Both the position numbers and the translations under genes were made by a program. From Lautropia sp. (lineage in GTDB: Bacteria; Pseudomonadota; Gammaproteobacteria; Burkholderiales; Burkholderiaceae_E), in contig JAUNAC010000002.1 of NCBI GenBank assembly GCA_030527825.1, positions 594,444-658,443 on the forward strand: a stretch of DNA of 64,000 nucleotides, in the 5' to 3' direction. Below the pieces are notes generated by a model that was not told the origin of the DNA, made no database searches, and saw only the letters and a program-made list of their open reading frames with translations. Shown here piece by piece: positions 54,774 to 64,000 of the stretch; position 1 is the first letter of the stretch; each line of letters starts with the position of its first letter.

Positions 54774-55207
54774 GAAGCTGATTTTAGAGCGTACATCGCC
54801 CGTCGGCGACTGCGGATCAACGTGCCTGCCCCTGATAGAGACAGGTGGCCGATGCGTCTTGCAAAAACACACGGGGATATCGTCCGGAAATTCTTGCGGA
54901 AATGTCAATCAAAGCGGCACCCGGGCAGGGTGAAACGATTACACTTTTCGGCATATCTGGTGAGAAGCTGATGCATCCGGCGAGACAGCCCGGTGCCAAA
55001 TTCATCGAAAAGTTTTCTTTTATGAAAACAATGGCGACAGTTTTGGCAAACAGCGCAAATTGTGGCCAAAATCGACAAGGCTTGCTTCACTGGTGGACTT
55101 TTGAAACAAATTCAACAACCCATTCCTCTTCCGGCGGGAGGTGGCCAGATTTTTTTAGGTGGCTGGCGAGCATACAGCGTGCCCAAGAGGCCCTGTTTCC
55201 GTGTGTT

Positions 55208-55226
55208 AGCGGCTTACGCCGCTTTT
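55208..55226 (+). terminator. Hairpin with T run upstream of risA
   Basis: AGCGGC-TTAC-GCCGCT followed by TTTT looks like a short intrinsic terminator, with outer bases GTTAG and CTAAC able to extend pairing. No gene upstream clearly needs it, so it could end an unseen small transcript or act as an attenuator. Confidence 0.45.
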
Positions 55227-55267
55227 ACGCAAACTAACGCTGTTTTAGAATCGTCATGATCGAAGAT

Positions 55268-55296
55268 TTTACATTTCATGTAACTGTCGGTAAAAC
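55268..55296 (+). promoter_or_regulatory. Predicted risA promoter
   Basis: TTTACA and TAAAAC are spaced by 17 bases, a reasonable sigma-70 match about 80 bases upstream of the risA ATG. Confidence 0.4.
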
Positions 55297-55376
55297 TTTG
55301 CCGTCTGGACACGCCTCATTACAGTCGGATGCCTCTACACTGATCGGCGGCTAATGGAACCCGATATCATCGGAAA

Positions 55377-56090
55377 ATGAACACCAGCGTCAGGAAACTC
55401 GTTGTCGTTGATGACGACGCAAAATTGCGGGATTTGCTCAACCGGTATCTCACCGAGCAGCAGTTCGAGGTCACCCTTGCGGCCGATTCGGCATCGCTGA
55501 ACCGGCTCATGCAGCGGGAAAGCTTTGATCTGATCATCCTGGACCAGATGCTCCCCGGCGAAGATGGTCTGTCGATCATTCGCCGTCTGCGAGCGGCCAA
55601 TGACCGAACTCCCATCATCATGCTTACCGCCAAGGGAGATGATGTCGATCGCATCATCGGTCTGGAAATGGGGGCGGATGATTACATGCAAAAGCCCTTC
55701 AATCCCCGGGAGCTGGTGGCACGGGTACATGCCGTGCTACGGCGTCAGATTCCCAGTGACACCCCGGGTGGCGCCATGCACGATATTGGTGCCGTATCGT
55801 TCGGGCCTTTCGTCTTTGACCTGGGCACGCGTACGCTGTCGCGGGATGGGGTACGCCTGAATCTGACCACCGGGGAGTTTTCCGTACTCAAGGTCTTGGT
55901 ACGTCATCCACGGATCCCCCTGTCACGCGAAAAGCTCATGCTGCTGGCGCGCGGGCGCGAATACGGTGCTTTTGACCGTAGCCTGGATGTGCAGATCTCC
56001 CGGCTGCGCCGGCTCATTGAGCCCGATCCGCAGAACCCGCGTTTCATTCAGACGGTCTGGGGTGTAGGCTATGTGTTCGTGCCGGCCTGA
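55377..56090 (+). CDS. risA: OmpR-family response regulator (RisA-type)
   Basis: 237 residues. The receiver domain (1-120) has the acidic pair D12/D13, phosphoacceptor D56 in DLIILDQMLPGEDGLS, the switch Thr in IIMLTAKG and the Lys in MQKPFNPREL. The C-terminal winged-helix domain (about 140-235) ends RSLDVQISRLRRLIE and IQTVWGVGYVFVP. Overall it resembles Bordetella RisA and enteric OmpR; the name is by similarity. The partner kinase gene follows 39 bases downstream. Confidence 0.92.
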   Translation: MNTSVRKLVVVDDDAKLRDLLNRYLTEQQFEVTLAADSASLNRLMQRESFDLIILDQMLPGEDGLSIIRRLRAANDRTPIIMLTAKGDDVDRIIGLEMGADDYMQKPFNPRELVARVHAVLRRQIPSDTPGGAMHDIGAVSFGPFVFDLGTRTLSRDGVRLNLTTGEFSVLKVLVRHPRIPLSREKLMLLARGREYGAFDRSLDVQISRLRRLIEPDPQNPRFIQTVWGVGYVFVPA

Positions 56091-56129
56091 AGGTTAGCAG
56101 CCGGATCATCTTGCTGAAAGGATCATTGC

Positions 56130-57593
56130 TTGAGACTCAGCCTGTTCTGGCGCACTTTTGCGCTGATCAGCCTGCTGCTGGCCATCAGTCTGGGCGTCTG
56201 GTATCAGCTTTACCGCACGTTCGAACAGCCACCTCAGGCAAACCGTTTTGCCTGGGAGACGGCTTCGGCCATCAACCTCGCACGAACTGCATTGATGCAG
56301 ACGCAGGGAAAAGCGCGTGAGGCGCTTCTGCACAAACTCGCCAGAAACCGTGGCCTTCGAGTCTATCCCCGGTATGAAAATGACCATGTCGAGCCCTGGC
56401 TCAACCATGCCCTCGGGCAGGAGGTAGAGAATCAGCTGGGGCGACGTCTGGGGCGTCCTACCACGTTGGCTAGCCGGGTCAATGGGGTGTATGCGCTGTG
56501 GGTCAGCTTCGACATTGATCAGGAGCACTACTGGCTGATTGCCGAGCCGGAGCGGCTGGATATTCCCATTGCCGGGAGCTGGACCGAGATGGTTGCCTCG
56601 GCTATTGGTGTGCTGCTGGCCATGATCGGCGGCCTGCTGATCAGCCGTCTCGTGAACCGGCCCCTGGCCAATCTGGCGCGCTCCATCGACCGACTGTCCC
56701 GGGGAGAGCCACCTCCGCGACTGCGTGAAAGCGGCCCGCCCGAGATTGCCATGCTCAACCGTCGCTTCAATGAGCTGGCCGGAGATCTGCAGGCGATGGA
56801 TGCTGACCGGGCCATTGTGCTGGCCGGTGTCTCACACGATGTTCGCACCCCTTTGACCCGCTTGCGTCTGGAGGTGGAAATGAGTGCGCTGTCCGAATCC
56901 ACCCAGGCATCCATGATTGAAGAGATCGAGCGGATTGATTCGATCGTCCATCAGTTTGTTGAATTTGCCAGTCCGCTGGAGCGCAGCGTGGAGCAGGTCG
57001 ACATCAATGATCTTTTCTCCCAGTTCCTGCGGCTCTACAGTCGTGAGCGTGCGGCGGGGCTGCTTTCAGTGTTCAAGCGGATCGAGCATGGGCTGAGCTG
57101 GCAGGGGAATCCCGTGTTGCTGGAGCGTATTCTCAGCAATGTCTTCGAGAATGCCATCAAATACGCGGCCACGCCGGGTGAGCGCAATGTGCGTATCGAC
57201 ATTATTGGCCGGCGGCATGAAAAGGGGGTCGAGCTGATTTTCCGCGATCATGGCCCAGGAGTGCCGGAGGCGTCTCTCTCCCGGCTGGCCCGCCCTTTTG
57301 CTCGCCTGGATACGGAACGAAGCTCGATCGGGGGCTCGGGTCTGGGGCTGGCCATCGTGGCCCGGCTGGCCAGGCGCACCCGTGGCGGCATGATCATCGA
57401 AAATGCCCCAGGTGGCGGCCTGCGGATTCGCGTCGTGCTGCGCGACCTGGATTCTGCCAAGGCCGCTGCACGGGAAACCTTCATTGATACGCTGGATCCG
57501 GTCAGCGCACCAGCAGAGCTGATGCAAGGGCAGCAATCGACTCGCAACGGCCGACGCTCCCGACCCGCTCGTTCGTCTTCGCCTTCAGGTTGA
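56130..57593 (+). CDS. risS: EnvZ-like sensor histidine kinase (RisS-type)
   Basis: 487 residues. Two membrane helices (about 10-28 and 153-172) flank a periplasmic domain, followed by a HAMP segment (173-225). The phosphorylated His is H236 in [15 protein letters not shown]. The ATPase domain has the N box [10 protein letters not shown] and G boxes DHGPGVPE and [10 protein letters not shown]. Start is TTG 56130, supported by AAAGGA eight bases upstream. The last 30 residues are basic and Ser/Gln-rich and are encoded antisense to the end of ispF, overlapping it by 92 bases. Confidence 0.92.
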   Translation: MRLSLFWRTFALISLLLAISLGVWYQLYRTFEQPPQANRFAWETASAINLARTALMQTQGKAREALLHKLARNRGLRVYPRYENDHVEPWLNHALGQEVENQLGRRLGRPTTLASRVNGVYALWVSFDIDQEHYWLIAEPERLDIPIAGSWTEMVASAIGVLLAMIGGLLISRLVNRPLANLARSIDRLSRGEPPPRLRESGPPEIAMLNRRFNELAGDLQAMDADRAIVLAGVSHDVRTPLTRLRLEVEMSALSESTQASMIEEIERIDSIVHQFVEFASPLERSVEQVDINDLFSQFLRLYSRERAAGLLSVFKRIEHGLSWQGNPVLLERILSNVFENAIKYAATPGERNVRIDIIGRRHEKGVELIFRDHGPGVPEASLSRLARPFARLDTERSSIGGSGLGLAIVARLARRTRGGMIIENAPGGGLRIRVVLRDLDSAKAAARETFIDTLDPVSAPAELMQGQQSTRNGRRSRPARSSSPSG

Positions 57594-58095
57594 TCTGATT
57601 AGGGGCACAGCCGATAGCGTTGGCCAGCGCCGTGATCATACCCGGGAGCCAGGGCTTCATTTTTGGTTGCTGGGCGATGATCGTGGCATCAATATTGCCC
57701 AGCTGCCAGCCGGCCTGACGCACGGCGGCCATGGCTTCCCGCAGCAGCACCAGACTGTCAGCATCTTTGAAGGCCGGGTCGGTATCAGGGAAGTGATGGC
57801 CGATATCCCCCAGACCTGCCGCGCCAAGCAGGGCATCTGTAATGGCATGCGCCAGGACATCGGCATCTGAATGCCCGGCCAGGCCCAGCGGATGGGTGAC
57901 ATGAACGCCGCCAATGATCAGTGGCCGACCTTCGACGAGGACGTGCAGGTCATAACCCTGGCCAATCCGGAAGGGTATCGCCGGCGATGCCTCCGGTGAG
58001 GCCGAAGACGCTGCTGCAGAGGTGATGACGGCAGGCTGATTGCCCAACTGGTTGCTGGTTTGATCGAAAGACATGGCTATTGGTGTGGTTTTCAT
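57502..58095 (-). CDS. ispF: IspF, 2-C-methyl-D-erythritol 2,4-cyclodiphosphate synthase
   Basis: A 197-residue MEP-pathway enzyme. The catalytic domain begins [12 protein letters not shown], with Zn ligands in YDLH and [30 protein letters not shown] and [11 protein letters not shown] complete the active site. The first 40 residues are an Ala/Ser-rich extension absent from the usual 160-residue enzyme; a Met at residue 8 is an alternative start. The ATG directly follows the ispD stop codon, so the two are coupled. Its 3' end overlaps risS in antisense. Confidence 0.96.
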   Translation of the reverse strand: MKTTPIAMSFDQTSNQLGNQPAVITSAAASSASPEASPAIPFRIGQGYDLHVLVEGRPLIIGGVHVTHPLGLAGHSDADVLAHAITDALLGAAGLGDIGHHFPDTDPAFKDADSLVLLREAMAAVRQAGWQLGNIDATIIAQQPKMKPWLPGMITALANAIGCAPNQINLKAKTNERVGSVGRCESIAALASALLVR

Positions 58096-58854
58096 CTATC
58101 CGGCGTCTGCCGGCTGCATACCCATCAGGATCCGCAGCATGATCAGATCCTCAGGCGTGGTGATCTTCAGGTTGCGTCGCGTGCCCGTGATCATCCGAGG
58201 CCGCCCACCCTGTGCTTCGATGGCGCCGGCTTCGTCTGTTACGTTGGGGTGGGCCTCCAGGGCCTTGCGTAGCGCGGCAAAGCGAAAGCTCTGAGGGGTC
58301 TGTGCCAGCCACAGACGGCTGCGATCCATGGTGCCGCCAGAACGGAATTCGTGAGTGGCAGCCAATGAAGCGCGACTGTCGATGCGTTTGACGGTATCGG
58401 TGACGGGAACGCATAGCAAAGCGCCGCAGGGTTCATGGACAAGATAGTCCCGTAGCCGTTGCAGACTGGCCGAATCAATTCCCGGACGGGCTGCATCGTG
58501 AACGTGCACCCAGTCATGCACCTCCACCATGCCTCGCTGCGCCAGCGCGGTCAGGCCGTTGAGCACCGTATCTCGGCGGGTCTGACCGCCGCGCCGGATC
58601 AGCAGGACTTTGGGGTGACGCAGGCCCGGCAGGCGCATGGCCAGCGGATCATCCGCCTGCACAACCACCGCCACCCGAGTGATCCAGGGTTCGGCCAGAA
58701 AAACAGCCACGGTGCATTCCAGTACGGTGCGCCCGCCGCCCAGTTCCAGGTACTGCTTGGGAACCCGGGCACCAAAACGGCTGCCGCTGCCGGCTGCCGG
58801 GATCAGCACAAAGTGACGCGGACTGGCAGGCGCCTGTGGGTCAGACGTCTTCAT
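58096..58854 (-). CDS. ispD: IspD, 2-C-methyl-D-erythritol 4-phosphate cytidylyltransferase
   Basis: A 252-residue MEP-pathway enzyme using CTP. The nucleotide-binding loop is LIPAAGSGSRFGARVPKQYLELGG. VHVHDAARPGI carries the metal-binding Asp, and WLAQTPQSFRFAAL and DEAGAIEAQGGRPRMI complete the signature. It is divergent from mfd with about 100 bases between them. Confidence 0.96.
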   Translation of the reverse strand: MKTSDPQAPASPRHFVLIPAAGSGSRFGARVPKQYLELGGGRTVLECTVAVFLAEPWITRVAVVVQADDPLAMRLPGLRHPKVLLIRRGGQTRRDTVLNGLTALAQRGMVEVHDWVHVHDAARPGIDSASLQRLRDYLVHEPCGALLCVPVTDTVKRIDSRASLAATHEFRSGGTMDRSRLWLAQTPQSFRFAALRKALEAHPNVTDEAGAIEAQGGRPRMITGTRRNLKITTPEDLIMLRILMGMQPADAG

Positions 58855-58954
58855 GAGCCCAGTCCCTGAGGGGCAGGATCAGTCGCTAAAATAGCAGGCA
58901 GTTTAGCCATTTCCTCTCTTCTTTCCATCAGACCGCGACAACAGGTTCGCCATT

Positions 58955-61900
58955 TTGCACGCATCCATTCATCGTCTTCCTGCCGGCTTCGGCTCGTCGG
59001 ACGCCCTGTTACTGGCCCGGCATCTGCACCCGGCGGCCAGCCATCCTGTTACTCCACCCGCCGGGCCGAACGATGCTGCCCCGGGGCAACCCGTTACGGG
59101 TAAAACCTGCGTCATTGTATGCGCGCAGCCGGCGGACTGCAGCCGGCTGGCTGCTGAAATTGCCTGGTTCGCCCCCGAGCTGGCCATGGCTGTGCTGCCT
59201 GACTGGGAAACCTTGCCGTATGATCACCTGTCCCCGCATCAGGATCTGGTGTCCGAGCGCCTCTCCGCCCTTTACCGGCTCCAGAACCGTCAGCTTGATG
59301 TCCTGCTGACAGCGGCCAGCACGGCCGCCCACCGTCTCGCACCACCCGCGTGGCTGGCTTCACGCACCTTTTCCTTCACGCAGGGCATGAGGCTGGACGA
59401 GGCGGGACTGAAGGCCCAGTTGAGCCTGGCCGGCTACGAACATGTCGAACAGGTGCTGCGGCCCGGAGAGTACACGGTACGGGGCGGCCTGATCGACCTG
59501 TTTCCCATGGGCTCGCCCCTGCCCTATCGGCTCGATCTCTTTGATACCGAGCTGGACAGTCTGCGCACCTTCGACCCCGATACCCAGCGCAGTCTCTATC
59601 CGGTCAAATCGGTACGGCTGCTGCCGGGCCGGGAGTTTCCGCTGGACGAAGCAGCCCGCTCGGCCTTTCGGGGGCGCTGGCGGGAACGCTTCGATGGTGA
59701 TCCGTCCCGCGTGGCCCTCTACCGCGACATCGGCAACGGCGTGGCAGCCAGCGGCATCGAATACTATCTGCCGCTTTTTTTCGACGAGACGGCCACGCTG
59801 TTCGATTATTTACCGCAGGAGACCAGCCTGGTTCTGCACGGTGATGTCGAGGCCCAGCTCCAGGCATTTTTCCAGGATGCCCGGCAGCGTCACACGTTTA
59901 TCGGCCATGATGTGGAACGCCCTGCCCTGGCACCGGACGAGATCTTTCTGACGCCTGAGCAGTTTTTCGTGCGTAGTCACGCTTTTAAGCGATACGCCTT
60001 GCCGGCACCTTCTGCGCAGGCCCACAACGCGCCGTCTGGGTCCGGCACACAGCGCCCGCCCCAGGCGGCCGCTGTGCCCGATGTGGCGGTCAACCGCCGG
60101 CAGGAAGATCCGCTGCAGGCACTGCGCACTCTGCTCGATAGCTCCTCGCCGGTAAGCGGTGTCACCGAGCGGCGGATCATCGTTGCGGAATCCCTGGGGC
60201 GTCGGGAGACACTGCAGGAGCGTTTCGCAGAATCCGGCCTGAAACTGGCCACCGCCGAGGACTGGCACGCCGCACTGGCCAGTGATGCCCCCGCCGTACT
60301 CACGGTGGGGCCACTGCAGCGAGGCTTTCGCCTGACCGATGGCAGCCTGATGCTGATCACCGAAAGCGAGCTGTTTCCCGCTTTCGTGCGTCAGGGCAAA
60401 CGAACCCGGGGCCTGGCCACACAGGTCGATACCCTGATCCGGGATCTGTCGGAACTCAAGCCCGGTGATCCGGTCGTGCATGCCCAGCATGGCATCGGCC
60501 GTTATCAGGGGCTGGTCAACATTGATCTGGGCGATGGTGCCGCAGAGTTTCTCCACCTGAGCTATGCCAATGACGCTACCCTGTACGTCCCGGTGGCCAT
60601 GTTGCATCTCATTGGCCGTTATTCAGGGGCTGCCGCGGACAACGCCCCGCTGCATACGCTCGGTTCCGGACAGTGGGACAAGGCCCGGCGCCGGGCGGCA
60701 GAAAAGGCACGTGACACGGCTGTTGAGCTGCTGGATCTGTACGCCCGTCGCGCCGCCCGGCCAGGCCATGCCTTCGGCTTTGATCCCGCAGGCTACGCCG
60801 CGTTTGCCGAAGGCTTCGGCTTTGAGGAAACGCCCGATCAGCAGGCCGCCATCCATGCCGTGGTTCAGGATCTGATCGCGCCACGACCGATGGACCGGCT
60901 GGTATGTGGTGATGTTGGCTTTGGCAAGACCGAAGTGGCATTGCGAGCGGCCTATGTGGCGGCCAGCACCGGGCGCCAGGTGGCTGTGCTCACCCCGACC
61001 ACCCTGCTGGCCGAGCAACACTTCCAGACCTTCAGTGACCGTTTTTCCAGCTTCCCGCTGCAGGTGGCCGAGCTTTCCCGCTTCGGGACGGCCAAAAGTA
61101 CCCGTGCGACCCTGGAAGGGCTTGAGAGCGGCCGGATCGACATTGTCATCGGAACTCATAAGCTGCTCTCGAAGGAGGTCAAGTTCCGCGATCTCGGACT
61201 GGTGATCATCGACGAGGAACATCGCTTCGGTGTCCGCCAGAAGGAGGCGCTCAAGAACCTGCGTGCCGAGATCGATGTGCTCACCCTCACCGCGACGCCG
61301 ATTCCCCGGACCCTGGCCATGAGCCTGGAGGGCATCCGCGATTTTTCCGTCATTGCGACAGCTCCCCAGAAACGGCTGGCCATCCGCACCTTCGTGCGCA
61401 AGGAGACCCCGGGAACCATCCGCGAGGCGATGTTGCGGGAGCTCAAGCGCGGCGGTCAGGTTTATTTTCTGCACAATGAAGTCGGCACCATCGAGAACCG
61501 CCGCCAGATGCTCGCCGAGCTGGTTCCCGAGGCGCGCATCGAAATCGCCCATGGCCAGATGCCCGAGCGGGAGCTGGAGCGGGTGATGCGGGATTTTCAC
61601 CAGCAGCGCTTCAACGTGCTGTTGTGCACCACCATCATCGAGACGGGCATCGACGTGCCGACGGCGAACACCATCATCATGCATCGGGCAGACAAGTTCG
61701 GCCTGGCGCAGTTGCATCAGCTCCGGGGCCGGGTTGGACGCTCCCATCACCAGGCATACGCCTACCTGCTGATTCCGGATGAGGAGGCGATCACGCGCGA
61801 TGCCGGCAAGCGGCTGGAGGCGATCCAGATGATGGAAGAGCTGGGCGCCGGCTTTTACCTGTCCATGCATGATCTGGAAATCCGGGGCGCAGGTGAGGTA

Positions 61901-62542
61901 CTGGGGGATTCCCAGTCTGGCGAAATGCAGGAAGTTGGCTTTACGCTCTACACTGACATGCTGCAGCAGGCCGTCGAGGCCCTGAAATCCGGGCGCGAAC
62001 CTGATCTGGCCGCCACCCTGGCCCATGTGCCGGAGATCAAATTGCACGCACCGGCCCTGCTGCCGGACGACTATTGTCCCGATGTGCATGAGCGGCTGAT
62101 GCTCTACAAGCGACTGGCCAATGCCAGCGATGCGGACGGGCTGGCGCAGCTTCGCGAAGAGCTGGTGGACCGCTTTGGCAAGCTGCCCGAGGCTGCCCAG
62201 ACGCTGATCGAAAGCCACCGCCTGCGGCTGATGGCCACTGCAATCGGTCTGGCCAAGGTTGATGCCGATAATGAAGGCGTCCTGCTCCAGTTCGATCCAG
62301 AGCCGAAGACGCCGCCCACCCAGATTCTGGCCTTTGCGCAGGGCCGGCGTGACACCAGCTTTGCCGGACAGGACCGCCTGCGCATTCGGGCAGGCAGCCG
62401 CGATGTCGCCGAGCGCATCCAGTTGCTGCGCACCCTGCTGCAGGCGCTGATGCCGCTTCCCGCGTCTGGTGCTGCGGAGAGCACCGCCACGGCCCCCGCG
62501 GGCGGTAGCCAGCGGAAAAAAAAGCGGCAAACCCAGTCATGA
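58955..62542 (+). CDS. mfd: Mfd, transcription-repair coupling factor
   Basis: 1195 residues. The UvrB-homology module comes first (LPDWETLPYDHLSPHQDLVSERL), then the RNA-polymerase interaction domain (about 495-560: PGDPVVHAQHGIGRYQGLV). The RecG-like translocase follows, with Walker A GDVGFGKTEVALRAA, DEEH box IIDEEHRFGV, and TATPIPRTLAMSLEG. The TRG-type motif lies in GRVGRSHHQAYAYLL, and the C-terminal D7 domain ends in a basic tail. It releases stalled RNA polymerase and recruits UvrA. TTG 58955 is the start, with AGG nine bases upstream. Confidence 0.97.
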   Translation: MHASIHRLPAGFGSSDALLLARHLHPAASHPVTPPAGPNDAAPGQPVTGKTCVIVCAQPADCSRLAAEIAWFAPELAMAVLPDWETLPYDHLSPHQDLVSERLSALYRLQNRQLDVLLTAASTAAHRLAPPAWLASRTFSFTQGMRLDEAGLKAQLSLAGYEHVEQVLRPGEYTVRGGLIDLFPMGSPLPYRLDLFDTELDSLRTFDPDTQRSLYPVKSVRLLPGREFPLDEAARSAFRGRWRERFDGDPSRVALYRDIGNGVAASGIEYYLPLFFDETATLFDYLPQETSLVLHGDVEAQLQAFFQDARQRHTFIGHDVERPALAPDEIFLTPEQFFVRSHAFKRYALPAPSAQAHNAPSGSGTQRPPQAAAVPDVAVNRRQEDPLQALRTLLDSSSPVSGVTERRIIVAESLGRRETLQERFAESGLKLATAEDWHAALASDAPAVLTVGPLQRGFRLTDGSLMLITESELFPAFVRQGKRTRGLATQVDTLIRDLSELKPGDPVVHAQHGIGRYQGLVNIDLGDGAAEFLHLSYANDATLYVPVAMLHLIGRYSGAAADNAPLHTLGSGQWDKARRRAAEKARDTAVELLDLYARRAARPGHAFGFDPAGYAAFAEGFGFEETPDQQAAIHAVVQDLIAPRPMDRLVCGDVGFGKTEVALRAAYVAASTGRQVAVLTPTTLLAEQHFQTFSDRFSSFPLQVAELSRFGTAKSTRATLEGLESGRIDIVIGTHKLLSKEVKFRDLGLVIIDEEHRFGVRQKEALKNLRAEIDVLTLTATPIPRTLAMSLEGIRDFSVIATAPQKRLAIRTFVRKETPGTIREAMLRELKRGGQVYFLHNEVGTIENRRQMLAELVPEARIEIAHGQMPERELERVMRDFHQQRFNVLLCTTIIETGIDVPTANTIIMHRADKFGLAQLHQLRGRVGRSHHQAYAYLLIPDEEAITRDAGKRLEAIQMMEELGAGFYLSMHDLEIRGAGEVLGDSQSGEMQEVGFTLYTDMLQQAVEALKSGREPDLAATLAHVPEIKLHAPALLPDDYCPDVHERLMLYKRLANASDADGLAQLREELVDRFGKLPEAAQTLIESHRLRLMATAIGLAKVDADNEGVLLQFDPEPKTPPTQILAFAQGRRDTSFAGQDRLRIRAGSRDVAERIQLLRTLLQALMPLPASGAAESTATAPAGGSQRKKKRQTQS

Positions 62543-62588
62543 GCAGTCCCCGCTGCGTCGTTTCCCATCTTCTGCAGAGTTTCCAGCC

Positions 62589-63443
62589 ATGAATCCCCCC
62601 CGCCAGCAGCTCATCGTTCAGCACCGGATGCCGTTGACCGAGCAGACTATCGCTCGCCTGAGCGCCCAGCTGAACCGTCCGCCCGTGCGATACCCTCGCC
62701 CGGAGATCGCCTGCTGGCAGGCGCCTGCCCAGCCTGCCGAGGTCTTTGATGCGTGGGCGGCGCAGTACGATGTGGATGCTGCCAATGTAGCGGAGGGGTT
62801 GAGATTGACGGACTTCCGGCTGCTGGCCATTGACATGGATTCCACGCTGGTCACGATGGAAACGCTAGATGAAATCGCGGACATGGCTGGCTGCAAGGCC
62901 GAGGTTGCCGCCATCACCGAAGCCGCCATGCGGGGCGAGATTTCAAGCTTTGCCGAAAGTCTGCGCCGGCGCCTGGCACTGCTTGCGGGGATCAGCGAAA
63001 GTCTGATCGAGCGTGTCTATCAGGAGCGGCTGCATCTGTCGCCCGGTGCCGAGACCCTGCTGGCAGCGGCCCGGCAGGCGGGCCTGAAAACCATGCTAGT
63101 TTCTGGCGGTTTCACCCATTTCACGGATCGCCTGCGAAGCCAGCTGAGTTTTGACTATGCCCACGCCAACCGCTTCGAGATTGTTGATGGACGCCTGACT
63201 GGCCGTGTGCTGGGACCAATCGTCGATGCCGCCTTCAAGGCCGAGGCCGTCCGGGCCGCCTGCCGGGAACTGGGCTGCAGCCCCCGACAGGCCATTGCCG
63301 TCGGAGACGGAGCCAACGATCTTGACATGATGGCGGTCGCCGGCCTGTCGGTCGGTTATCACGCCAAGCCCGTCGTCCGTGAGCGCGCGACCTGGTCAGT
63401 CCGCCGGGGGGGGCTGGACGTGATCCCGCGCTGGTTCCTGTGA
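62589..63443 (+). CDS. serB: SerB, phosphoserine phosphatase
   Basis: A 284-residue HAD-family enzyme completing serine synthesis. The nucleophile and acid are D82 and D84 in DMDSTLVTMETLDE. Motif II is LVSGGFTHF, the Lys lies in the segment DAAFKAEAV, and motif III is GDGANDLDMMAVAGLSVGYHAKP. ATG 62589 is supported by homology; the open frame begins earlier inside mfd. The N-terminal 70 residues replace the ACT-like region of longer SerB proteins. Confidence 0.96.
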   Translation: MNPPRQQLIVQHRMPLTEQTIARLSAQLNRPPVRYPRPEIACWQAPAQPAEVFDAWAAQYDVDAANVAEGLRLTDFRLLAIDMDSTLVTMETLDEIADMAGCKAEVAAITEAAMRGEISSFAESLRRRLALLAGISESLIERVYQERLHLSPGAETLLAAARQAGLKTMLVSGGFTHFTDRLRSQLSFDYAHANRFEIVDGRLTGRVLGPIVDAAFKAEAVRAACRELGCSPRQAIAVGDGANDLDMMAVAGLSVGYHAKPVVRERATWSVRRGGLDVIPRWFL

Positions 63444-63519
63444 AACCGCCGCCATCTTCGGCCAGGGCGGCTGCCATCCACCGTCCAGAGGTGCTACACG
63501 ATTCTGGCCGGTATCGGCC

Positions 63520-63765
63520 ATGCTGATCGTCATCATCGCCTGGCTCTATGTGGTCGTGCTGATGGCCGTCGCAGAACATTCGGTCACAGCTGGCATCATG
63601 ACCTTCCTGTGCTACGGCGTATTGCCCCTTGCCATTGTGCTTTATCTGCTCAATACCCCGGCCAGGCGGGCGCGACAGCAGAAGCGCCACACCCCGGCTG
63701 CCCGGTCTGCCGGACATTCGCCATCCCCCCGGGACGATGATCCATCATCCGGCGTCAGCGACTGA
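63520..63765 (+). CDS. Small conserved-type membrane protein
   Basis: 81 residues with two membrane helices (about 1-17 and 24-45) and a basic, polar tail (PARRARQQKRH onward). The pattern IIAWLYVVVLMAVAE followed by TFLCYGVLPLAIVLYLLNTP is a recurrent small protein of beta-proteobacteria with no known function. It lies 76 bases after serB and overlaps the convergent PgeF-like gene by 11 bases. Confidence 0.75.
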   Translation: MLIVIIAWLYVVVLMAVAEHSVTAGIMTFLCYGVLPLAIVLYLLNTPARRARQQKRHTPAARSAGHSPSPRDDDPSSGVSD

Positions 63766-64000
63766 GCCAGATCAGCGCAGCCATCCGGCCGCAGCGCTGG
63801 TCACGGCGGTAACTCCAGAAGCGCTGCGGATCTGACCAGGTGCAATGCGCGTCCCCCACAATCCGGGTCACGCCCAGCGCTTCAAGATGCAGGCGGGCCA
63901 GTTGTGACAGATTCGCCAGCCATTTGCCTGGCTGTGCGCCGGCAGTGAATGCGTGCGCCACCTGCACCTCTGCCTGTGGCAGCGCCGCCAGAAAGGCAGC
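63755..64000 (-). CDS. PgeF/YfiH family protein (laccase-domain, purine nucleoside phosphorylase-like), C-terminal part
   Basis: The last 81 codons of a gene that enters from the right window edge; the frame is open to base 64000. NLSQLARLHLEALGVTRIVGDAHCTW carries the conserved Cys of the family end, and SYRRDQRCGRMAALIWL is its typical C-terminus. Family members hydrolyse or phosphorolyse purine nucleosides, and one helps clear peptidoglycan-precursor errors. The N-terminal metal-binding half is outside the window. Confidence 0.88.
   Translation of the reverse strand, partial: AAFLAALPQAEVQVAHAFTAGAQPGKWLANLSQLARLHLEALGVTRIVGDAHCTWSDPQRFWSYRRDQRCGRMAALIWLSR

Larger units (their letters stand above)
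54774..55376. other. Divergent intergenic region upstream of tsaB and risA
   Basis: About 600 bases, AT-richer than the genes. Several short frames (for example 54845-55237, +) have no recognisable domain. Contents seen: GTTTTC-N6-GAAAAC at 55012-55029, a GC hairpin at 55208-55226 and a promoter-like pair at 55268-55296. No small gene can be supported. Confidence 0.5.

Noticed and set aside
60623..62530. 635-codon minus-strand frame opposite mfd
   Set aside because: Mfd is fully recognisable on the plus strand; the antisense frame has no recognisable domain.

Overview
The window is GC-rich, densely coded and bacterial. It most likely comes from a beta-proteobacterium of the order Burkholderiales, probably Alcaligenaceae-like. 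This is inferred from the tig-clpP-clpX-lon block flanked by tRNAs, a RisA/RisS-type OmpR/EnvZ pair next to ispD-ispF and mfd, the lexA-imuA-imuB-dnaE2 mutagenesis cassette, and the protein sequences themselves. Family-level placement is inference. No rRNA, CRISPR array, transposase or complete mobile element was seen.

Layout. (1) 1-2.9 kb: a truncated siderophore-type ABC exporter diverges from an AraC regulator; two identical tRNA-Gly(GCC) genes sit in a diverged tandem duplication of about 260 bp; a gamma-glutamylcyclotransferase-like gene follows. (2) 3.1-6.7 kb: a three-subunit FAD-dependent sugar dehydrogenase (Tat-exported small subunit, GMC flavoprotein with a 3Fe-4S-type cysteine motif, tri-haem cytochrome c). 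(3) 6.7-8.1 kb: a gene-poor, partly AT-rich stretch with a hexamer repeat and a tRNA T-arm-like remnant. (4) 8.1-14.2 kb: lexA-imuA-imuB-dnaE2, with a perfect palindrome over the predicted promoter and touching the start codon. (5) 14.2-16.8 kb: pyridoxal kinase and an MFS-like protein with a disordered insert of about 140 residues. (6) 17.5-25.8 kb: a Tat-signal NitT/TauT-type binding protein, a FepA-type TonB receptor on the opposite strand, the matching permease and ATPase, then NnrS, DoxX and a nitroreductase. (7) 25.9-28.8 kb: two MFS transporters and an HxlR regulator. (8) 29.1-33.7 kb: an efeUOB iron-uptake operon with an extra M75 protein and a Fur-like box.

(9) 33.9-40.6 kb: tRNA-Asp, tRNA-Val, lon, clpX, clpP, tig and tRNA-Leu, all on the minus strand. 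(10) 40.8-45.1 kb: an RND efflux pump and its adaptor. (11) 45.2-48.5 kb: hpnC-hpnD-hpnE, which make squalene from farnesyl diphosphate; no squalene-hopene cyclase is present here. (12) 48.6-54.8 kb: alr-radA on the minus strand, lplT divergent from them, then tsaB-rimI-family-4 uracil-DNA glycosylase on the minus strand. (13) 55.4-64 kb: risA-risS, convergent with and overlapping ispD-ispF, then mfd, serB, a small membrane protein, and the 3' end of a PgeF/YfiH gene.

Themes: iron acquisition recurs (divergent siderophore exporter/regulator, FepA-type receptor with Fur-like box, EfeUOB with Fur-like box). DNA damage and mutagenesis functions also recur (LexA/ImuAB/DnaE2, RadA, Udg, Mfd). The least conventional parts are the TonB receptor/NitT-type importer/NnrS neighbourhood, the operator-over-promoter arrangement at lexA, the MFS protein with a long insert, and the second M75 protein in the efe operon.
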